From: Pseudomonas rhizosphaerae
GTDB lineage: Bacteria > Pseudomonadota > Gammaproteobacteria > Pseudomonadales > Pseudomonadaceae
Direction of reading: 5' to 3'
Assembly: GCF_000761155.1 (NCBI RefSeq)
Contig: NZ_CP009533.1
Span: 1,178,001 to 1,242,000 of the forward strand
DNA length: 64,000 nucleotides
How positions within the stretch are numbered: position 1 is the first letter of the stretch; every line of letters begins with the position of its first letter. A program made the position numbers and the translations under genes. The notes beneath the pieces were generated by a model. That model was given only the letters and a program-made list of their open reading frames with translations, made no database searches and was not told the origin of the DNA. This document shows, piece by piece, positions 47,586 through 57,532 of the stretch.

Positions 47586-48223
47586 AAGCCTTTACTCGAC
47601 ACACCGGGCTGGTTGCCCCGTTGGATCGTGCCAACGTCGACACCGACCAGATCATTCCAAAGCAGTTCTTGAAGTCGATCAAGCGCACCGGGTTCGGCCC
47701 GAATCTGTTCGACGAGTGGCGCTACCTGGATGTGGGCCAGCCTTATCAGGACAACTCCAAGCGCCCGCTGAACAAGGATTTCGTGCTCAACCATGAGCGT
47801 TATCAAGGCGCCAGCGTATTGCTGGCGCGAGAAAACTTCGGCTGCGGCTCCAGCCGCGAGCACGCGCCGTGGGCGCTGGACGAGTACGGTTTCCGCACCG
47901 TGATCGCCCCCAGCTATGCCGATATCTTCTTCAACAACAGCTTCAAGAACGGCCTGCTGCCGATCATCCTCAGTGATGAAGAAGTGGATGAACTGTTCAA
48001 GCAAGTCGAGGCGGCGCCGGGTTACCAGCTGACCGTAGATTTGGCGGCGCAGACCGTGACCGGCCCGAGCGGCAAGGTGTACGGCTTCGAGATCGACGAG
48101 TTTCGCAAGCATTGCCTACTTAACGGGTTGGACGATATTGGCTTGACCTTGCAGGATGGGGAAGCCATTGCAGCGTTCGAGGCCAAGCATCGTGCGAGCC
48201 AGCCTTGGTTGTTTCGCGATTGA
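47582..48223 (+). CDS. leuD: 3-isopropylmalate dehydratase, small subunit
   Basis: The swivelling-domain partner of LeuC, 213 residues. Family features are [26 protein letters not shown] at the start, the active-site loop [15 protein letters not shown] (about residue 90) and [13 protein letters not shown]. It is translationally coupled to leuC through the ATGA overlap. A 172-base gap with two inverted REP elements separates it from the methyltransferase gene. Confidence 0.97.
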   Translation: MKAFTRHTGLVAPLDRANVDTDQIIPKQFLKSIKRTGFGPNLFDEWRYLDVGQPYQDNSKRPLNKDFVLNHERYQGASVLLARENFGCGSSREHAPWALDEYGFRTVIAPSYADIFFNNSFKNGLLPIILSDEEVDELFKQVEAAPGYQLTVDLAAQTVTGPSGKVYGFEIDEFRKHCLLNGLDDIGLTLQDGEAIAAFEAKHRASQPWLFRD

Positions 48224-48239
48224 TTGATTGATTTAGGCA

Positions 48240-48357
48240 GGTTTGGCCTCTTCGCGGGTAGAACCCGCTCCCACAGGGTCTCCATCCATCTGTCAAAAAA
48301 GGGAATCCTGTGGGAGCGGGGCGGGCGGCGAGCCCTCTGCCCGCGAAGAGGCCGGCA
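48240..48357. repeat. Inverted REP pair, including the P. putida 35-bp type
   Basis: GGCCTCTTCGCGGGTAGAAC then CCGCTCCCACAGGG at 48246-48279 is close to the 35-bp REP that I remember from P. putida. The inverted partner at 48308-48357 (TGTGGGAGCGGGGCGGGCGG, ending CCGCGAAGAGGCCGG) is of the family-C form. The pair sits inside the leuCD-leuB cluster. Confidence 0.88.
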
Positions 48358-48395
48358 AGTCCACCACAAACCCAGGCACAAGGAAGCCCAGCCAC

Positions 48396-49154
48396 ATGAC
48401 CCAGCACAGCCAAGTCGTGCAGAGACAGTTCGGCGAACAGGCATCGGCCTACCTGAGCAGCGCCGTTCACGCCCAGGGCGCGGAATTTGCGCTGCTTCAG
48501 GCGGAACTGGCCGGCCAGTCCCACGCTCGGCTGCTGGATCTGGGTTGCGGCGCCGGGCACGTCAGCTTTCACTGTGCGCCACTGGTCAATCAGGTGGTGG
48601 CCTATGATTTGTCGCAGCAGATGCTCGACGTCGTCGCCAGCGCCGCCCGAGAGCGAGGGCTAGGCAACGTCAGCACCCAACTCGGTCCGGCCGAACAGCT
48701 GCCGTTCGCCGATGGCGAGTTCGACTACGTGTTCAGCCGCTACTCGGCCCACCACTGGAGCGACCTGGGCCTGGCCCTGCGCGAAGTGCGCCGGGTGCTC
48801 AAGCCCGGTGGCGTGGCGTGCTTCATCGACGTGATGTCACCGGGCAGCCCGCTGCTCGATACCTATCTGCAGAGCGTCGAAGTGCTGCGCGACACCAGTC
48901 ATGTGCGCGACTACAGTGCCAGCGAATGGCTGAGCCAGGTTAATGCGGCCGGGCTGCAGGTGCGTGCGCATACACGCCAGCGCCTGCGCCTTGAATACGT
49001 GTCTTGGGTGGAGCGCATGCGCACCCCCGAGGTGATGCGCGCGGCCATCCGCAACTTGCAGCAAGCCGTGGGCGCCGAGGTGCGCGAGTATTACCAGATC
49101 GACGACAATGGCTCGTTCAGCACCGACGTGCTGGTGTTGTGGGCCCAGCGTTGA
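48396..49154 (+). CDS. SAM-dependent methyltransferase within the leu cluster
   Basis: A 252-residue class I methyltransferase. Motif I is [14 protein letters not shown] (about residues 46-59), the acidic end of beta 2 is [10 protein letters not shown], motif II-like is [14 protein letters not shown], and motif III is [13 protein letters not shown]. It resembles the UbiE/BioC-type fold group. The substrate is unknown. Pseudomonads keep this gene between leuD and leuB (PA3119 in P. aeruginosa, as I recall), so a link to leucine supply is possible but unproved. The start after AGGAAGCC is clear. Confidence 0.9.
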   Translation: MTQHSQVVQRQFGEQASAYLSSAVHAQGAEFALLQAELAGQSHARLLDLGCGAGHVSFHCAPLVNQVVAYDLSQQMLDVVASAARERGLGNVSTQLGPAEQLPFADGEFDYVFSRYSAHHWSDLGLALREVRRVLKPGGVACFIDVMSPGSPLLDTYLQSVEVLRDTSHVRDYSASEWLSQVNAAGLQVRAHTRQRLRLEYVSWVERMRTPEVMRAAIRNLQQAVGAEVREYYQIDDNGSFSTDVLVLWAQR

Positions 49155-49212
49155 GCATTCATTCACGGCCTGCCCGCGGGCGCGCCGTATCAACGGAATT
49201 AACGAGGAAAGC

Positions 49213-50295
<1,083 letters not shown>

Positions 50296-50300
50296 TCTCT

Positions 50301-50344
50301 TGGGCCCGCTGCGACTTTCAATCGAAAGCAGCGGCCCACTTTTC
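50301..50344 (+). terminator. Intrinsic terminator after leuB
   Basis: TGGGCCCGCTGC and GCAGCGGCCCA pair (one bulged C), with an inner CTTTC-AATC-GAAAG stem, followed by CTTTTC. It should end the leu transcript, so asd needs its own promoter or read-through. Confidence 0.6.
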
Positions 50345-50361
50345 AAGAAGGTGTAGTTGCG

Positions 50362-51474
50362 ATGAAACGTGTAGGTCTGATCGGTTGGCGCGGCATGGTC
50401 GGTTCCGTGCTCATGCAGCGGATGCTGGAAGAGCAGGATTTCGATCTTATCGAGCCGGTGTTTTTCACCACTTCCAATGTGGGCGGCCAAGGGCCTGCGG
50501 TGGGCAAGGAGATTGCCCCGCTCAAGGATGCCTACAGCATCGAAGAGCTGAAGACACTCGACGTGATCCTGACCTGCCAGGGTGGCGACTACACCAGCGA
50601 GGTATTCCCCAAGCTGCGCGAAGCTGGCTGGCAGGGCTATTGGATTGACGCTGCTTCCAGCCTGCGCATGCAGGATGACGCGGTGATTGTGCTCGACCCG
50701 GTCAACCGCCGCGTGATCGACCAGCAGCTCGATGCCGGTACCAAGAACTACATCGGCGGCAACTGCACCGTGAGCCTGATGCTGATGGGCCTGGGCGGGC
50801 TGTTCGAGGCCGGTCTGGTGGAGTGGATGAGCGCCATGACCTACCAGGCGGCATCCGGCGCCGGCGCGCAGAACATGCGCGAGCTGATCAAGCAGATGGG
50901 CAGCACCCATGCCTCGGTGGCCGATGACCTGGCCAACCCGGCCAGTGCCATTCTGGACATCGATCGCAAGGTGGCCGAGGCCATGCGCGGCGAGGGTTAT
51001 CCAACCGAGAACTTCGGTGTGCCACTGGCCGGCAGCCTGATTCCGTACATCGACAAGGAACTGCCGAACGGGCAGAGCCGTGAAGAGTGGAAGGCTCAGG
51101 CCGAGACCAACAAGATCCTGGGTCGTTTCAAGAGCCCGATCCCGGTGGACGGCATCTGCGTGCGCATTGGCGCCATGCGCTGCCACAGCCAGGCGCTGAC
51201 CATCAAGCTGAACAAGGACGTGCCGATGGCGGACATCGAGGGCCTGATCAGCCAGCACAACCCGTGGGTCAAGCTGGTAGCCAACAGCCGCGAAGCGAGC
51301 ATGCAGGAACTGACCCCGACCCAGGTCACCGGCACGCTGAACGTTCCGGTCGGGCGCCTGCGCAAGCTGAACATGGGCTCGCAGTACCTGGGCGCGTTCA
51401 CCGTCGGCGACCAGCTGCTGTGGGGCGCCGCCGAACCGCTGCGTCGCATGCTGCGGATTCTGCTGGAGCGCTGA
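50362..51474 (+). CDS. asd: Aspartate-semialdehyde dehydrogenase
   Basis: Reduces aspartyl phosphate to aspartate semialdehyde, the branch point to lysine, diaminopimelate, threonine and methionine. The 370-residue enzyme has the NADP-binding [17 protein letters not shown] at the N-terminus, catalytic Cys135 ([12 protein letters not shown]) and the active-site His in [10 protein letters not shown]. It is the long Gram-negative form. The start follows AGAAGGTG. It lies downstream of leuB across a terminator-like hairpin. Confidence 0.97.
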   Translation: MKRVGLIGWRGMVGSVLMQRMLEEQDFDLIEPVFFTTSNVGGQGPAVGKEIAPLKDAYSIEELKTLDVILTCQGGDYTSEVFPKLREAGWQGYWIDAASSLRMQDDAVIVLDPVNRRVIDQQLDAGTKNYIGGNCTVSLMLMGLGGLFEAGLVEWMSAMTYQAASGAGAQNMRELIKQMGSTHASVADDLANPASAILDIDRKVAEAMRGEGYPTENFGVPLAGSLIPYIDKELPNGQSREEWKAQAETNKILGRFKSPIPVDGICVRIGAMRCHSQALTIKLNKDVPMADIEGLISQHNPWVKLVANSREASMQELTPTQVTGTLNVPVGRLRKLNMGSQYLGAFTVGDQLLWGAAEPLRRMLRILLER

Positions 51475-51514
51475 TGCCTTCAGGTTCGCTGGGTTCCGCC
51501 AGCCGAACCGCATC

Positions 51515-51550
51515 CATCGCCGACGCGGCTCGCGCCGCTGCTACGGGGGT
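51515..51550. repeat. Short REP-type element (GCGGC-TCGC-GCCGC form)
   Basis: Same core as at 21766-21806: GACGCGGCTCGCGCCGCTGC then TACGGGGG. It lies in the 84-base gap between the convergent asd and TlpA-like genes. Confidence 0.75.
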
Positions 51551-51558
51551 GGATTGCC

Positions 51559-52368
51559 CTACTCGAAGGCTTCCAGTGCATGGTCCAGGCTGGCCTTCGA
51601 CAACTCGCCCAGATGACTGCCCAGCAGCTTGCCTTCGGCGCTGTAGAACAGCGTGGTCGGCAGCGCGACCGAACCCAATGCGCGGCCTAAATCCCCTTGA
51701 CTGTCGAATGCCACTTGACCTAGATCCAGCCCCGTCGTTTCGGCAAAGCTGGCAACGATCTGTGCGGTCTCTCCATGGTTGACGAATAGAAAGCGCACCT
51801 GCGGATGACGTTTCTGCATGTCCAGCAGCACCGGCATTTCTCGTCTGCAGGGTGGGCACCAGCTCGCCCACAGATTCACCACCAGCGGCTGGCCCTGGTA
51901 GCTGCGCAAAGCCACCGGCTCGCCCTTTGCGGTGTGCAGCGTGACCTCGGGCAATTGTGCGTGGCGTTCTTGCAGATACCACTGGCTACCCCCGCTGGCG
52001 AGGGCCCAGAAGAGCAGACCGCTGACCAGACTCCAGCCCAGCGTGACGCGTGCCGCTGGGCGCCGCCATGCGTAGATCAACGCCGTCAGGCCGCTGACCG
52101 CCAGCCCTGGCCACAGCAGGAAGCCACCGTCGCGGATATCGGGGATCTGCCACGGATCTTCACGGTACTGCGCCCAGTAGCGCAGCACGAAAGCCCCGCG
52201 CGCCACCACCAGGCACAGCACGAACAAGCGAAAGACGAGCGCTTCGGGATTACTGCCCAACCCCCTGCGAGCCAGGCGCCAACCCACGACACTGGCCAGG
52301 CCCAAGGCCAGCAGTATCAGCAGATGCTGCAGGGAAAGGGCGAAAGGCCCCACGGAAAGGCTGAGCAT
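51559..52368 (-). CDS. TlpA-like thioredoxin with N-terminal Lgt-like membrane domain
   Basis: A 269-residue inner-membrane protein. Residues 1-125 hold about four hydrophobic helices whose pattern (VGPFALSLQHLLILLALG, VVARGAFVLRYWAQYREDPW, DGGFLLWPGLAVSGL) resembles the N-terminal half of prolipoprotein diacylglyceryl transferase, but the catalytic half of Lgt is absent. Residues 140-269 are a periplasmic TlpA/DsbE-type thioredoxin domain with the redox pair WASWCPPCRREMPVL and the cis-Pro segment ALPTTLFY. It probably reduces periplasmic disulfides. The start MLSLSVGP follows AAGGGAA; a longer ATG frame is rejected. Confidence 0.87.
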   Translation of the reverse strand: MLSLSVGPFALSLQHLLILLALGLASVVGWRLARRGLGSNPEALVFRLFVLCLVVARGAFVLRYWAQYREDPWQIPDIRDGGFLLWPGLAVSGLTALIYAWRRPAARVTLGWSLVSGLLFWALASGGSQWYLQERHAQLPEVTLHTAKGEPVALRSYQGQPLVVNLWASWCPPCRREMPVLLDMQKRHPQVRFLFVNHGETAQIVASFAETTGLDLGQVAFDSQGDLGRALGSVALPTTLFYSAEGKLLGSHLGELSKASLDHALEAFE

Positions 52369-52472
52369 GGAAACAATTCCCTTTGAGGTGGTGCGAGCGA
52401 TTATGACCGTGCCAAGGTTAACCAATGGTTAACCAAATCCAAGCCAGGCATTAATCTACTTGGAAATGCGCC

Positions 52473-52575
52473 ACCATTCGTAGGAACGGTCTGTGAACGC
52501 GGAGGGTCAACGCGATCCGGGCAGGCGGACTGCGGTGTGTTTTTCGCGGCCGATGACCGCTCCCACGGGGAAGGG
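52473..52575. repeat. REP-containing intergenic segment (family A)
   Basis: GTAGGAACGGTCTGTGAACG at the left and TTCGCGGCCGATGACCGCTC then CCACGGGG at the right, inverted to each other. It is in the gap between the divergent TlpA-like and response-regulator genes. Confidence 0.75.
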
Positions 52576-52641
52576 GGGCGGGGCATAATGTTGTGTTAAT
52601 CACGGCCTGCCATGCTGGGCCTTTATTTTTCGAGCGCTTTC

Positions 52642-53325
52642 ATGCACGTATTGCTTTGCGAAGACGATGACCTGATCGCCAGCGGCATCGTTGCCGGGCT
52701 CAACGCCCAAGGGCTCAACGTCGATCGGGTGGCCACCGCCTCTGCCGCCCAGGCCATGCTGCGGGCCGCCAGTTTCGATGTGATGGTGCTGGACCTGGGC
52801 CTGCCCGACGAAGACGGCATCAAGCTGCTCGATCGGCTGCGCCAGCGTGGCGAGGCCTTGCCGGTACTGGTGCTGACCGCTCGCGACAGCGTCAGCGATC
52901 GGGTTGCCGGGTTGCAGGCCGGTGCCGATGATTACCTGCTCAAGCCCTTCGACCTGCGCGAACTGTGTGCGCGCCTGCACACCCTGCAACGCCGAGTGGC
53001 CGGCCGGACCCTGAACATGATCGAACACGGCCCTTTGCAACATGACCCCAGCACCCGCCAGACCTGGTTGGCGGGCCAGGCCGTCGACCTGTCCCGCCGC
53101 GAGCAAGCGCTGTTGTACGCCCTGCTGCAGAACCGCGGCCGGGTGCTCTCGGGCGAACAGCTCAAGGACAGCGTCTACGGGTTCAGCGACGAAGTGGAAA
53201 GCAATGCGCTGAACGTGCACATCCACCATCTGCGGCGCAAGCTGGGCAACGGCATCGTCGAAACCGTCCGCGGCCTGGGCTATCGCCTGGGGCCGGCCCA
53301 GGCTGCACCGCAGGAGGCGCCATGA
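52642..53325 (+). CDS. Two-component response regulator, OmpR family (QseB/PmrA-like)
   Basis: A 227-residue transcription factor. The receiver domain (residues 1-115) has the acidic pocket CEDDD, the phospho-Asp in VMVLDLGLPDEDG, Thr in VLTARD and Lys in LLKPFD. The C-terminal winged helix (about 130-220) includes DLSRREQALLYALLQNRGRVLS and the recognition part ALNVHIHHLRRKLG. The start MHVLLCEDD is chosen by alignment; ten extra upstream codons are unlikely. The stop overlaps the kinase start by four bases. It resembles QseB/PmrA/TctD-type regulators; the stimulus is unknown. Confidence 0.93.
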   Translation: MHVLLCEDDDLIASGIVAGLNAQGLNVDRVATASAAQAMLRAASFDVMVLDLGLPDEDGIKLLDRLRQRGEALPVLVLTARDSVSDRVAGLQAGADDYLLKPFDLRELCARLHTLQRRVAGRTLNMIEHGPLQHDPSTRQTWLAGQAVDLSRREQALLYALLQNRGRVLSGEQLKDSVYGFSDEVESNALNVHIHHLRRKLGNGIVETVRGLGYRLGPAQAAPQEAP

Positions 53326-54647
53326 GCCTGCGCCTGCGCTTGAGCCTGATCCTTGGCACGGCCTTCGTGCTGATCTGGGCACTGGCCGCGACCTGGATGT
53401 TCCGCGACCTGCGCAGCCAGATGATGTTCTCCCTCGACCAACGCCTGGTGGCCTCGGCGCGCATGGTCGCAGGGCTGGTCGATCGTTTGCCCCAGCCACT
53501 GCCTGCCCAAGGCGAGGGCACGCGCTTCAGTGCCGATCAATGGAGCATTCCCGACGGCATTGCCTGCCAGGTCAGCTCGTTGCGTGGCGAAATCCTTGCA
53601 CGCAGCCACGGCAATAGCGATCAGGTGCTGGACGACCAGCGCACCGGCTTTCACGATCAGGAAATCGACGGCGAGCACTGGCGCAGTTTCACCCTGGCTC
53701 GGGACGATGTGCGAATCACCACCGCGGACCGCGAGCTGGAGCGCGAAGCCCTGAACCGTTCGGTATTGCTGGCCGCCTCTGCGCCGGTGCTGATGGCCCT
53801 GCTGGGCAGCATCGCGATGCTTTGGCTGGGTATCGGCAAGGGGCTGGCGCCGCTGAACCGGATGTGCGAGGCGCTGCGCAAGCGCGATGTCGACGCTCTC
53901 GAACCGCTGGCCTTGAAGTCGCTGCCCCGCGAGCTGCAACCGCTGCTGGAAACCCAGAACCAGTTGTTTCTGCGCATCGGTCGTACCCTTGAGCGAGAAC
54001 GACAACTGACCGGCGACGCGGCCCATGAACTACGCAGCCCGCTGACCGCGATCAAGACCCACCTGCAAGTGGCTCGCATGACCGCCGGGCTCGCCCATGA
54101 GCAGGCCCTGGCCCACGCCGAGGAGGGCGCCGACCGGCTGCAGCGCACGCTGGAGCAGTTGCTCTTGTTGGCGCGAGTCGAAGGCAGTCTGTCGTTCGAC
54201 GACGGCGCGCCGTGCAGCGCCGAACACGTGGCTCGACTGGCCATCGGCGACGCGCGCCCGGAAGACCGTTGGCGGGTCGAGCTGCACATGCCACCACGGC
54301 TGCCGTCGATCGCACTGGGCATGCCCTCGACCCTGGCGGTGCAGGCGCTGCGCAATCTGATCGACAATGCCCTGCGGCACAGCCCCGACCAGGCGCCCGT
54401 ATGGCTGACGCTGGCCACCGAGCCGGGTTGGGTGTGCTTCACGGTGCGTGACTTCGGCCCCGGCATCGGTGCCGACGACCTGCAACACCTGACCCAGCGC
54501 TTCTGGCGCAGCCGCGCCAGCACCGGCTGCGGCCTGGGGTTGGCTATCGTTCAGGCGATCGCTCAACGTTGCGGCTGTACCTTGCACTTCGACAGCAGCG
54601 ACGACGGCTTGCGCGTCAGTTTCAAGGTCCCCTTCCGGCCTGCATGA
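53322..54647 (+). CDS. Sensor histidine kinase (QseC/PmrB-like)
   Basis: A 441-residue inner-membrane kinase. TM1 (residues 8-25), a periplasmic sensor of about 125 residues, and TM2 (LLAASAPVLMALLGSIAMLWLG, about 148-170) precede a short HAMP-like linker. Then come the phospho-accepting His box (DAAHELRSPLTAIKTHL), the N box (LRNLIDNALRH) and the G boxes (RDFGPGIG, CGLGLAIVQAIAQRCG). It is translationally coupled to the response regulator through an ATGA overlap. The ligand is unknown; the periplasmic part has no metal-binding cluster like BqsS. Confidence 0.92.
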   Translation: MSLRLRLSLILGTAFVLIWALAATWMFRDLRSQMMFSLDQRLVASARMVAGLVDRLPQPLPAQGEGTRFSADQWSIPDGIACQVSSLRGEILARSHGNSDQVLDDQRTGFHDQEIDGEHWRSFTLARDDVRITTADRELEREALNRSVLLAASAPVLMALLGSIAMLWLGIGKGLAPLNRMCEALRKRDVDALEPLALKSLPRELQPLLETQNQLFLRIGRTLERERQLTGDAAHELRSPLTAIKTHLQVARMTAGLAHEQALAHAEEGADRLQRTLEQLLLLARVEGSLSFDDGAPCSAEHVARLAIGDARPEDRWRVELHMPPRLPSIALGMPSTLAVQALRNLIDNALRHSPDQAPVWLTLATEPGWVCFTVRDFGPGIGADDLQHLTQRFWRSRASTGCGLGLAIVQAIAQRCGCTLHFDSSDDGLRVSFKVPFRPA

Positions 54648-54658
54648 GTAACGGCGGT

Positions 54659-55117
54659 TCAGCGTGCCGACAGCGCGCTGGCCAGTTGCTGCGGGTCACT
54701 GAAGGTCTTGATGTCCACCACCACGCCATCCTTGAGTTCCAGCCACTGCACGGTTTCGCGGTCGCCGTTGTAACGCGGCGCCACGCGGCCTTCCTCGTCC
54801 AGGAGGATGCGGTAGTTGAGTTTCTTCATGCCGGGGATGGCAATCCACTTGGCCACCGAAGGCATGCGCTCGATGTCGGCAATGTAGGCGGCATGGCGCG
54901 ACTCGAGAAAGTCCTTGGGCCGCTTCTCCATGGCCGTGCCCATCAACTGGGCGGCGTCCATGCTGCGCGCGACGATGATCAACTGGGTCTCGTCGCTGAG
55001 CGAGTAGGGTTGTTCGAACTGGTCGAGCAGGGTCCAGGGGCCCAGGCGCTCGCCGATTTCCGTAGCCTGGGCGGTAAGGGACAGCAAGCTGAGAAGTAAT
55101 GCGCAGCAGTATTTCAT
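54659..55117 (-). CDS. Secreted hypothetical protein, possibly thioredoxin-like fold
   Basis: A 152-residue periplasmic protein. It has a signal peptide (MKYCCALLLSLLSLTAQA), then IGERLGPWTLLDQFEQPYSLSDETQLIIVARSMDAAQLM, which has the strand-helix order of peroxiredoxin/thioredoxin folds but no CxxC. The C-terminal part (NGDRETVQWLELKDGVVVDIKTFSDPQQL) also fits such a fold. Similar proteins are sometimes annotated FAD/FMN-containing dehydrogenase, for which I see no evidence. Its stop is 11 bases from the end of the convergent kinase gene. Confidence 0.78.
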   Translation of the reverse strand: MKYCCALLLSLLSLTAQATEIGERLGPWTLLDQFEQPYSLSDETQLIIVARSMDAAQLMGTAMEKRPKDFLESRHAAYIADIERMPSVAKWIAIPGMKKLNYRILLDEEGRVAPRYNGDRETVQWLELKDGVVVDIKTFSDPQQLASALSAR

Positions 55118-55248
55118 TGCGGCAGGGTCCTGGGACAGTGGGGCTCACATTAGAGCGGATCGGCCACGTGGGTTCAAAGGTTTAGCGGGGTAGTGCGCGA
55201 CTTTTTCAATAGCGTTGACCTAACCCAGGTATTGCGCGACGTGGCGTC

Positions 55249-55860
55249 ATGGCACAATTGCGCATGTCCAGACCTCAATGCCCTCGTTGCCAACGTCCCC
55301 AGGCCCAGTGCCTATGCGCCCTGATCCCGAGCCTGCCCAGCCAGACGCGGGTGCTGATCCTGCAGCACCCCAGCGAGGTGAATCACGCGCTGAATACGGC
55401 GCGCCTGGCCGCGCTGGGCTTGCAGAATTGCGACATCAGGATCGGTGAGGTCTTCGCAGACCTTGCCCAGTGGCTGGCGCTGCCGGGATATCGGCCCTGC
55501 CTGCTGTTTCCCGGCGAGCTCAGTGAAGGATTGAGCGCCTATTCGCCAGGTGCTCAGCCCAGATTGCTGGTGGTACCCGACGGCACGTGGCGCAAGGCGC
55601 GCAAGCTGCTGCACATGAACCCGTTGCTGGCCCGCTTGCCCAGGGTCCAGCTGACGGATGCCCCGCCGTCGCGCTATCGTCTGCGCAAGGCCCCCGGTCC
55701 GGACGCGTTGTCGACCCTTGAGGCCATTACCCAGGCGCTGGAGGTGCTGGAATCACCGGCCTCGTTCCAGGCGCTGCTGAAGCCGTTCGACACACTCATT
55801 GACGGGCAGATCGCTGCCATGGGCGAGGACGTTTACCAGCGCAACCATCGACGCCCGTGA
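55249..55860 (+). CDS. DTW-domain tRNA-uridine aminocarboxypropyltransferase
   Basis: A 203-residue enzyme of the DTW family, which transfers the aminocarboxypropyl group of SAM to uridine in tRNA (acp3U47, TapT/YfiP in E. coli). Four N-terminal cysteines (CPRCQRPQAQCLC) form the expected metal site. The signature is VVPDGTWRKARKLLHMNP; before it are ILQHPSEVNHALNTARLA and LLFPGE. An in-frame ATG at 55264 (MSRPQCPRC) may be the true start, since neither site has a clear ribosome-binding sequence. It ends three bases before the convergent HAD gene. Confidence 0.88.
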   Translation: MAQLRMSRPQCPRCQRPQAQCLCALIPSLPSQTRVLILQHPSEVNHALNTARLAALGLQNCDIRIGEVFADLAQWLALPGYRPCLLFPGELSEGLSAYSPGAQPRLLVVPDGTWRKARKLLHMNPLLARLPRVQLTDAPPSRYRLRKAPGPDALSTLEAITQALEVLESPASFQALLKPFDTLIDGQIAAMGEDVYQRNHRRP

Positions 55861-55863
55861 TCA

Positions 55864-56517
55864 TCAGCGCCAGTGATGAATCGGCCATCCGGCCTTTTCG
55901 GCATGCTCGCGCAGCACGGGGTCGGGATTGACCACATGGGGGAACGCCACTTCCAACAACAGCGGCAGGTCGTTGCGTGAGTCCGAATAGAAGCTGGCGC
56001 CTTCCAGCGTTTCGCCCTCGTCGTGCATCCATTCGCGCAGGCGCGTGATCTTGCCCTCGCGGTAGGTCAATACACCGACCGTGCTGCCGCTGAACGTGCC
56101 GTGCTTGAGTTCCAGTTCGATCGCCAGTACATCGTCGACGCCCAGGCGCTCGGCGATGGGCTGGACCAGATGCACGCCCGAGGCGGAAATGATCAGGATG
56201 CGGTCACCAGCTGCTCGGTGTGCCGCGATGGTGCGGGTAGCGTCGCTGAAAATGATCGGCTCGATGAAGTCCTCGACCCACGGCCCGACCAGGTGTTCGA
56301 CCTCCTCGGGCGTGCGCCCGAGCATCGGCTCCAGGCTGAACGCCATGTAGTCTTCCATGGCCAGCCGACCCTCGCTGTAGGCCTGCATCAACTCGTGGTC
56401 GCGTTGCATGAAAGACTCGGGGTCGACCCAGCCCAGACGGCCCATCTGCTCGCTCCAGAGTGAAGAGCAGTCGCCGTGGATCAGGGTTTCGTCGAGATCG
56501 AAAATCGCTAGAGCCAT
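55864..56517 (-). CDS. HAD-family phosphatase, subfamily IB (SerB-like)
   Basis: A 217-residue phosphohydrolase. The nucleophile motif is IFDLDETLIHGD (Asp8 and Asp10), motif II is IISASG, and motif IV is YSDSRNDLPLL. The helical cap between residues 20 and 95 is of the phosphoserine-phosphatase kind, but the organism's real SerB is normally larger. It is the last gene of the ABC-importer cluster, 24 bases after the ATPase gene, so it may dephosphorylate the imported substrate; that is inference. It starts MALAIFDLD after AGGGAGG. Confidence 0.9.
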   Translation of the reverse strand: MALAIFDLDETLIHGDCSSLWSEQMGRLGWVDPESFMQRDHELMQAYSEGRLAMEDYMAFSLEPMLGRTPEEVEHLVGPWVEDFIEPIIFSDATRTIAAHRAAGDRILIISASGVHLVQPIAERLGVDDVLAIELELKHGTFSGSTVGVLTYREGKITRLREWMHDEGETLEGASFYSDSRNDLPLLLEVAFPHVVNPDPVLREHAEKAGWPIHHWR

Positions 56518-56541
56518 GTGAAACCTCCCTTGGAAAGCTGA

Positions 56542-57531
56542 TCAGGCTACCGCACAAAGTGCGTCCGGCCCAATCGTCAGGGAAACACGCTGGCCGTCGG
56601 GCAGCAGGTCGGCGGCAGCGCGGTTGAGCACGTCCACCACCAGCAGTACGCCATGGGCCTGCACCCGGTAGCGGATCACGTTGCCCAGCAGGCTGTGGCT
56701 GCGGATCTCGCCGTCCAGGGCGCCGCTTGCACCCAGCTCGATGGCCTCCGGACGAATCGCCACGCGGGTATGGATCGGTCGCTGCAACAGGGCACTGGCC
56801 TGGGCGGCATCGAGCAGGTTGTAGTTGCCGATGAAACCGGCGGCGAAGGCGTCGGCCGGCGCCGTGTACAGGCTTTGCGCGTCGCCGCTCTGGACGATGC
56901 GGCCCTTGTTCATCAGGAAGATGCGGTCGCTCATGGTCAGCGCCTCTTCCTGGTCGTGGGTGACGAAGATCGTGGTCAGGCCGAGCTCGCGCTGGATCTG
57001 CCGGATCTGTTCGCGCAAGTGCTTGCGAATGCGCGCATCCAGCGCCGACAGCGGCTCGTCGAGCAGCAGCAGGCGCGGGCGGGTGACCAGCGAGCGGGCC
57101 AGCGCTACCCGCTGGCACTGGCCGCCCGAGAGTTGATGCGGATACCGTTTGGCGAACTCGCCCAGTTCCACCAGCGCCAGCACCTCGGCCACGCGCCGGG
57201 TGCTTTCGGCGCCCTTGACCTTCTGCATGCGCAAGCCGAACGCGACGTTCTGCTCCACGTTCATGTTGGGAAACAGGGCGTAGCTCTGAAAGACCATGCC
57301 AATGTCGCGCTTCTGCGGACCGAACGGGGCGAGGTCCTGGCCATCGAGCAGGATGCGCCCGGCGTTGATCGGGGTCAGCCCGGCGATCGCGCGCAGCAGG
57401 GTCGACTTGCCGCAACCGGACGGCCCGAGCAGGGTGATGAATTCGCCCCGTTCGATAGTGAAACCGATATCGCTGAAGACTTCGGTGTTGCCGTAGCGCT
57501 TATCCAGTCTTTCGACGCTGACGAAGCTCAT
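56542..57531 (-). CDS. ABC importer ATPase (PotA/FbpC-like)
   Basis: A 329-residue ATP-binding subunit. Walker A is GPSGCGKST, the Q loop is VFQSYALFPNM, the signature is LSGGQCQRVALARSL (with Cys in place of the usual Gln/Arg), Walker B is LLLLDEPLSALD and the switch His is in VTHDQEEA. A C-terminal TOBE-type domain (about 240-329) follows. It powers the two permeases encoded just upstream (one base apart from the nearer). The substrate is unknown; the family imports iron(III), polyamines, phosphonates or sugar phosphates. Confidence 0.94.
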   Translation of the reverse strand: MSFVSVERLDKRYGNTEVFSDIGFTIERGEFITLLGPSGCGKSTLLRAIAGLTPINAGRILLDGQDLAPFGPQKRDIGMVFQSYALFPNMNVEQNVAFGLRMQKVKGAESTRRVAEVLALVELGEFAKRYPHQLSGGQCQRVALARSLVTRPRLLLLDEPLSALDARIRKHLREQIRQIQRELGLTTIFVTHDQEEALTMSDRIFLMNKGRIVQSGDAQSLYTAPADAFAAGFIGNYNLLDAAQASALLQRPIHTRVAIRPEAIELGASGALDGEIRSHSLLGNVIRYRVQAHGVLLVVDVLNRAAADLLPDGQRVSLTIGPDALCAVA

Positions 57532-57532
57532 A

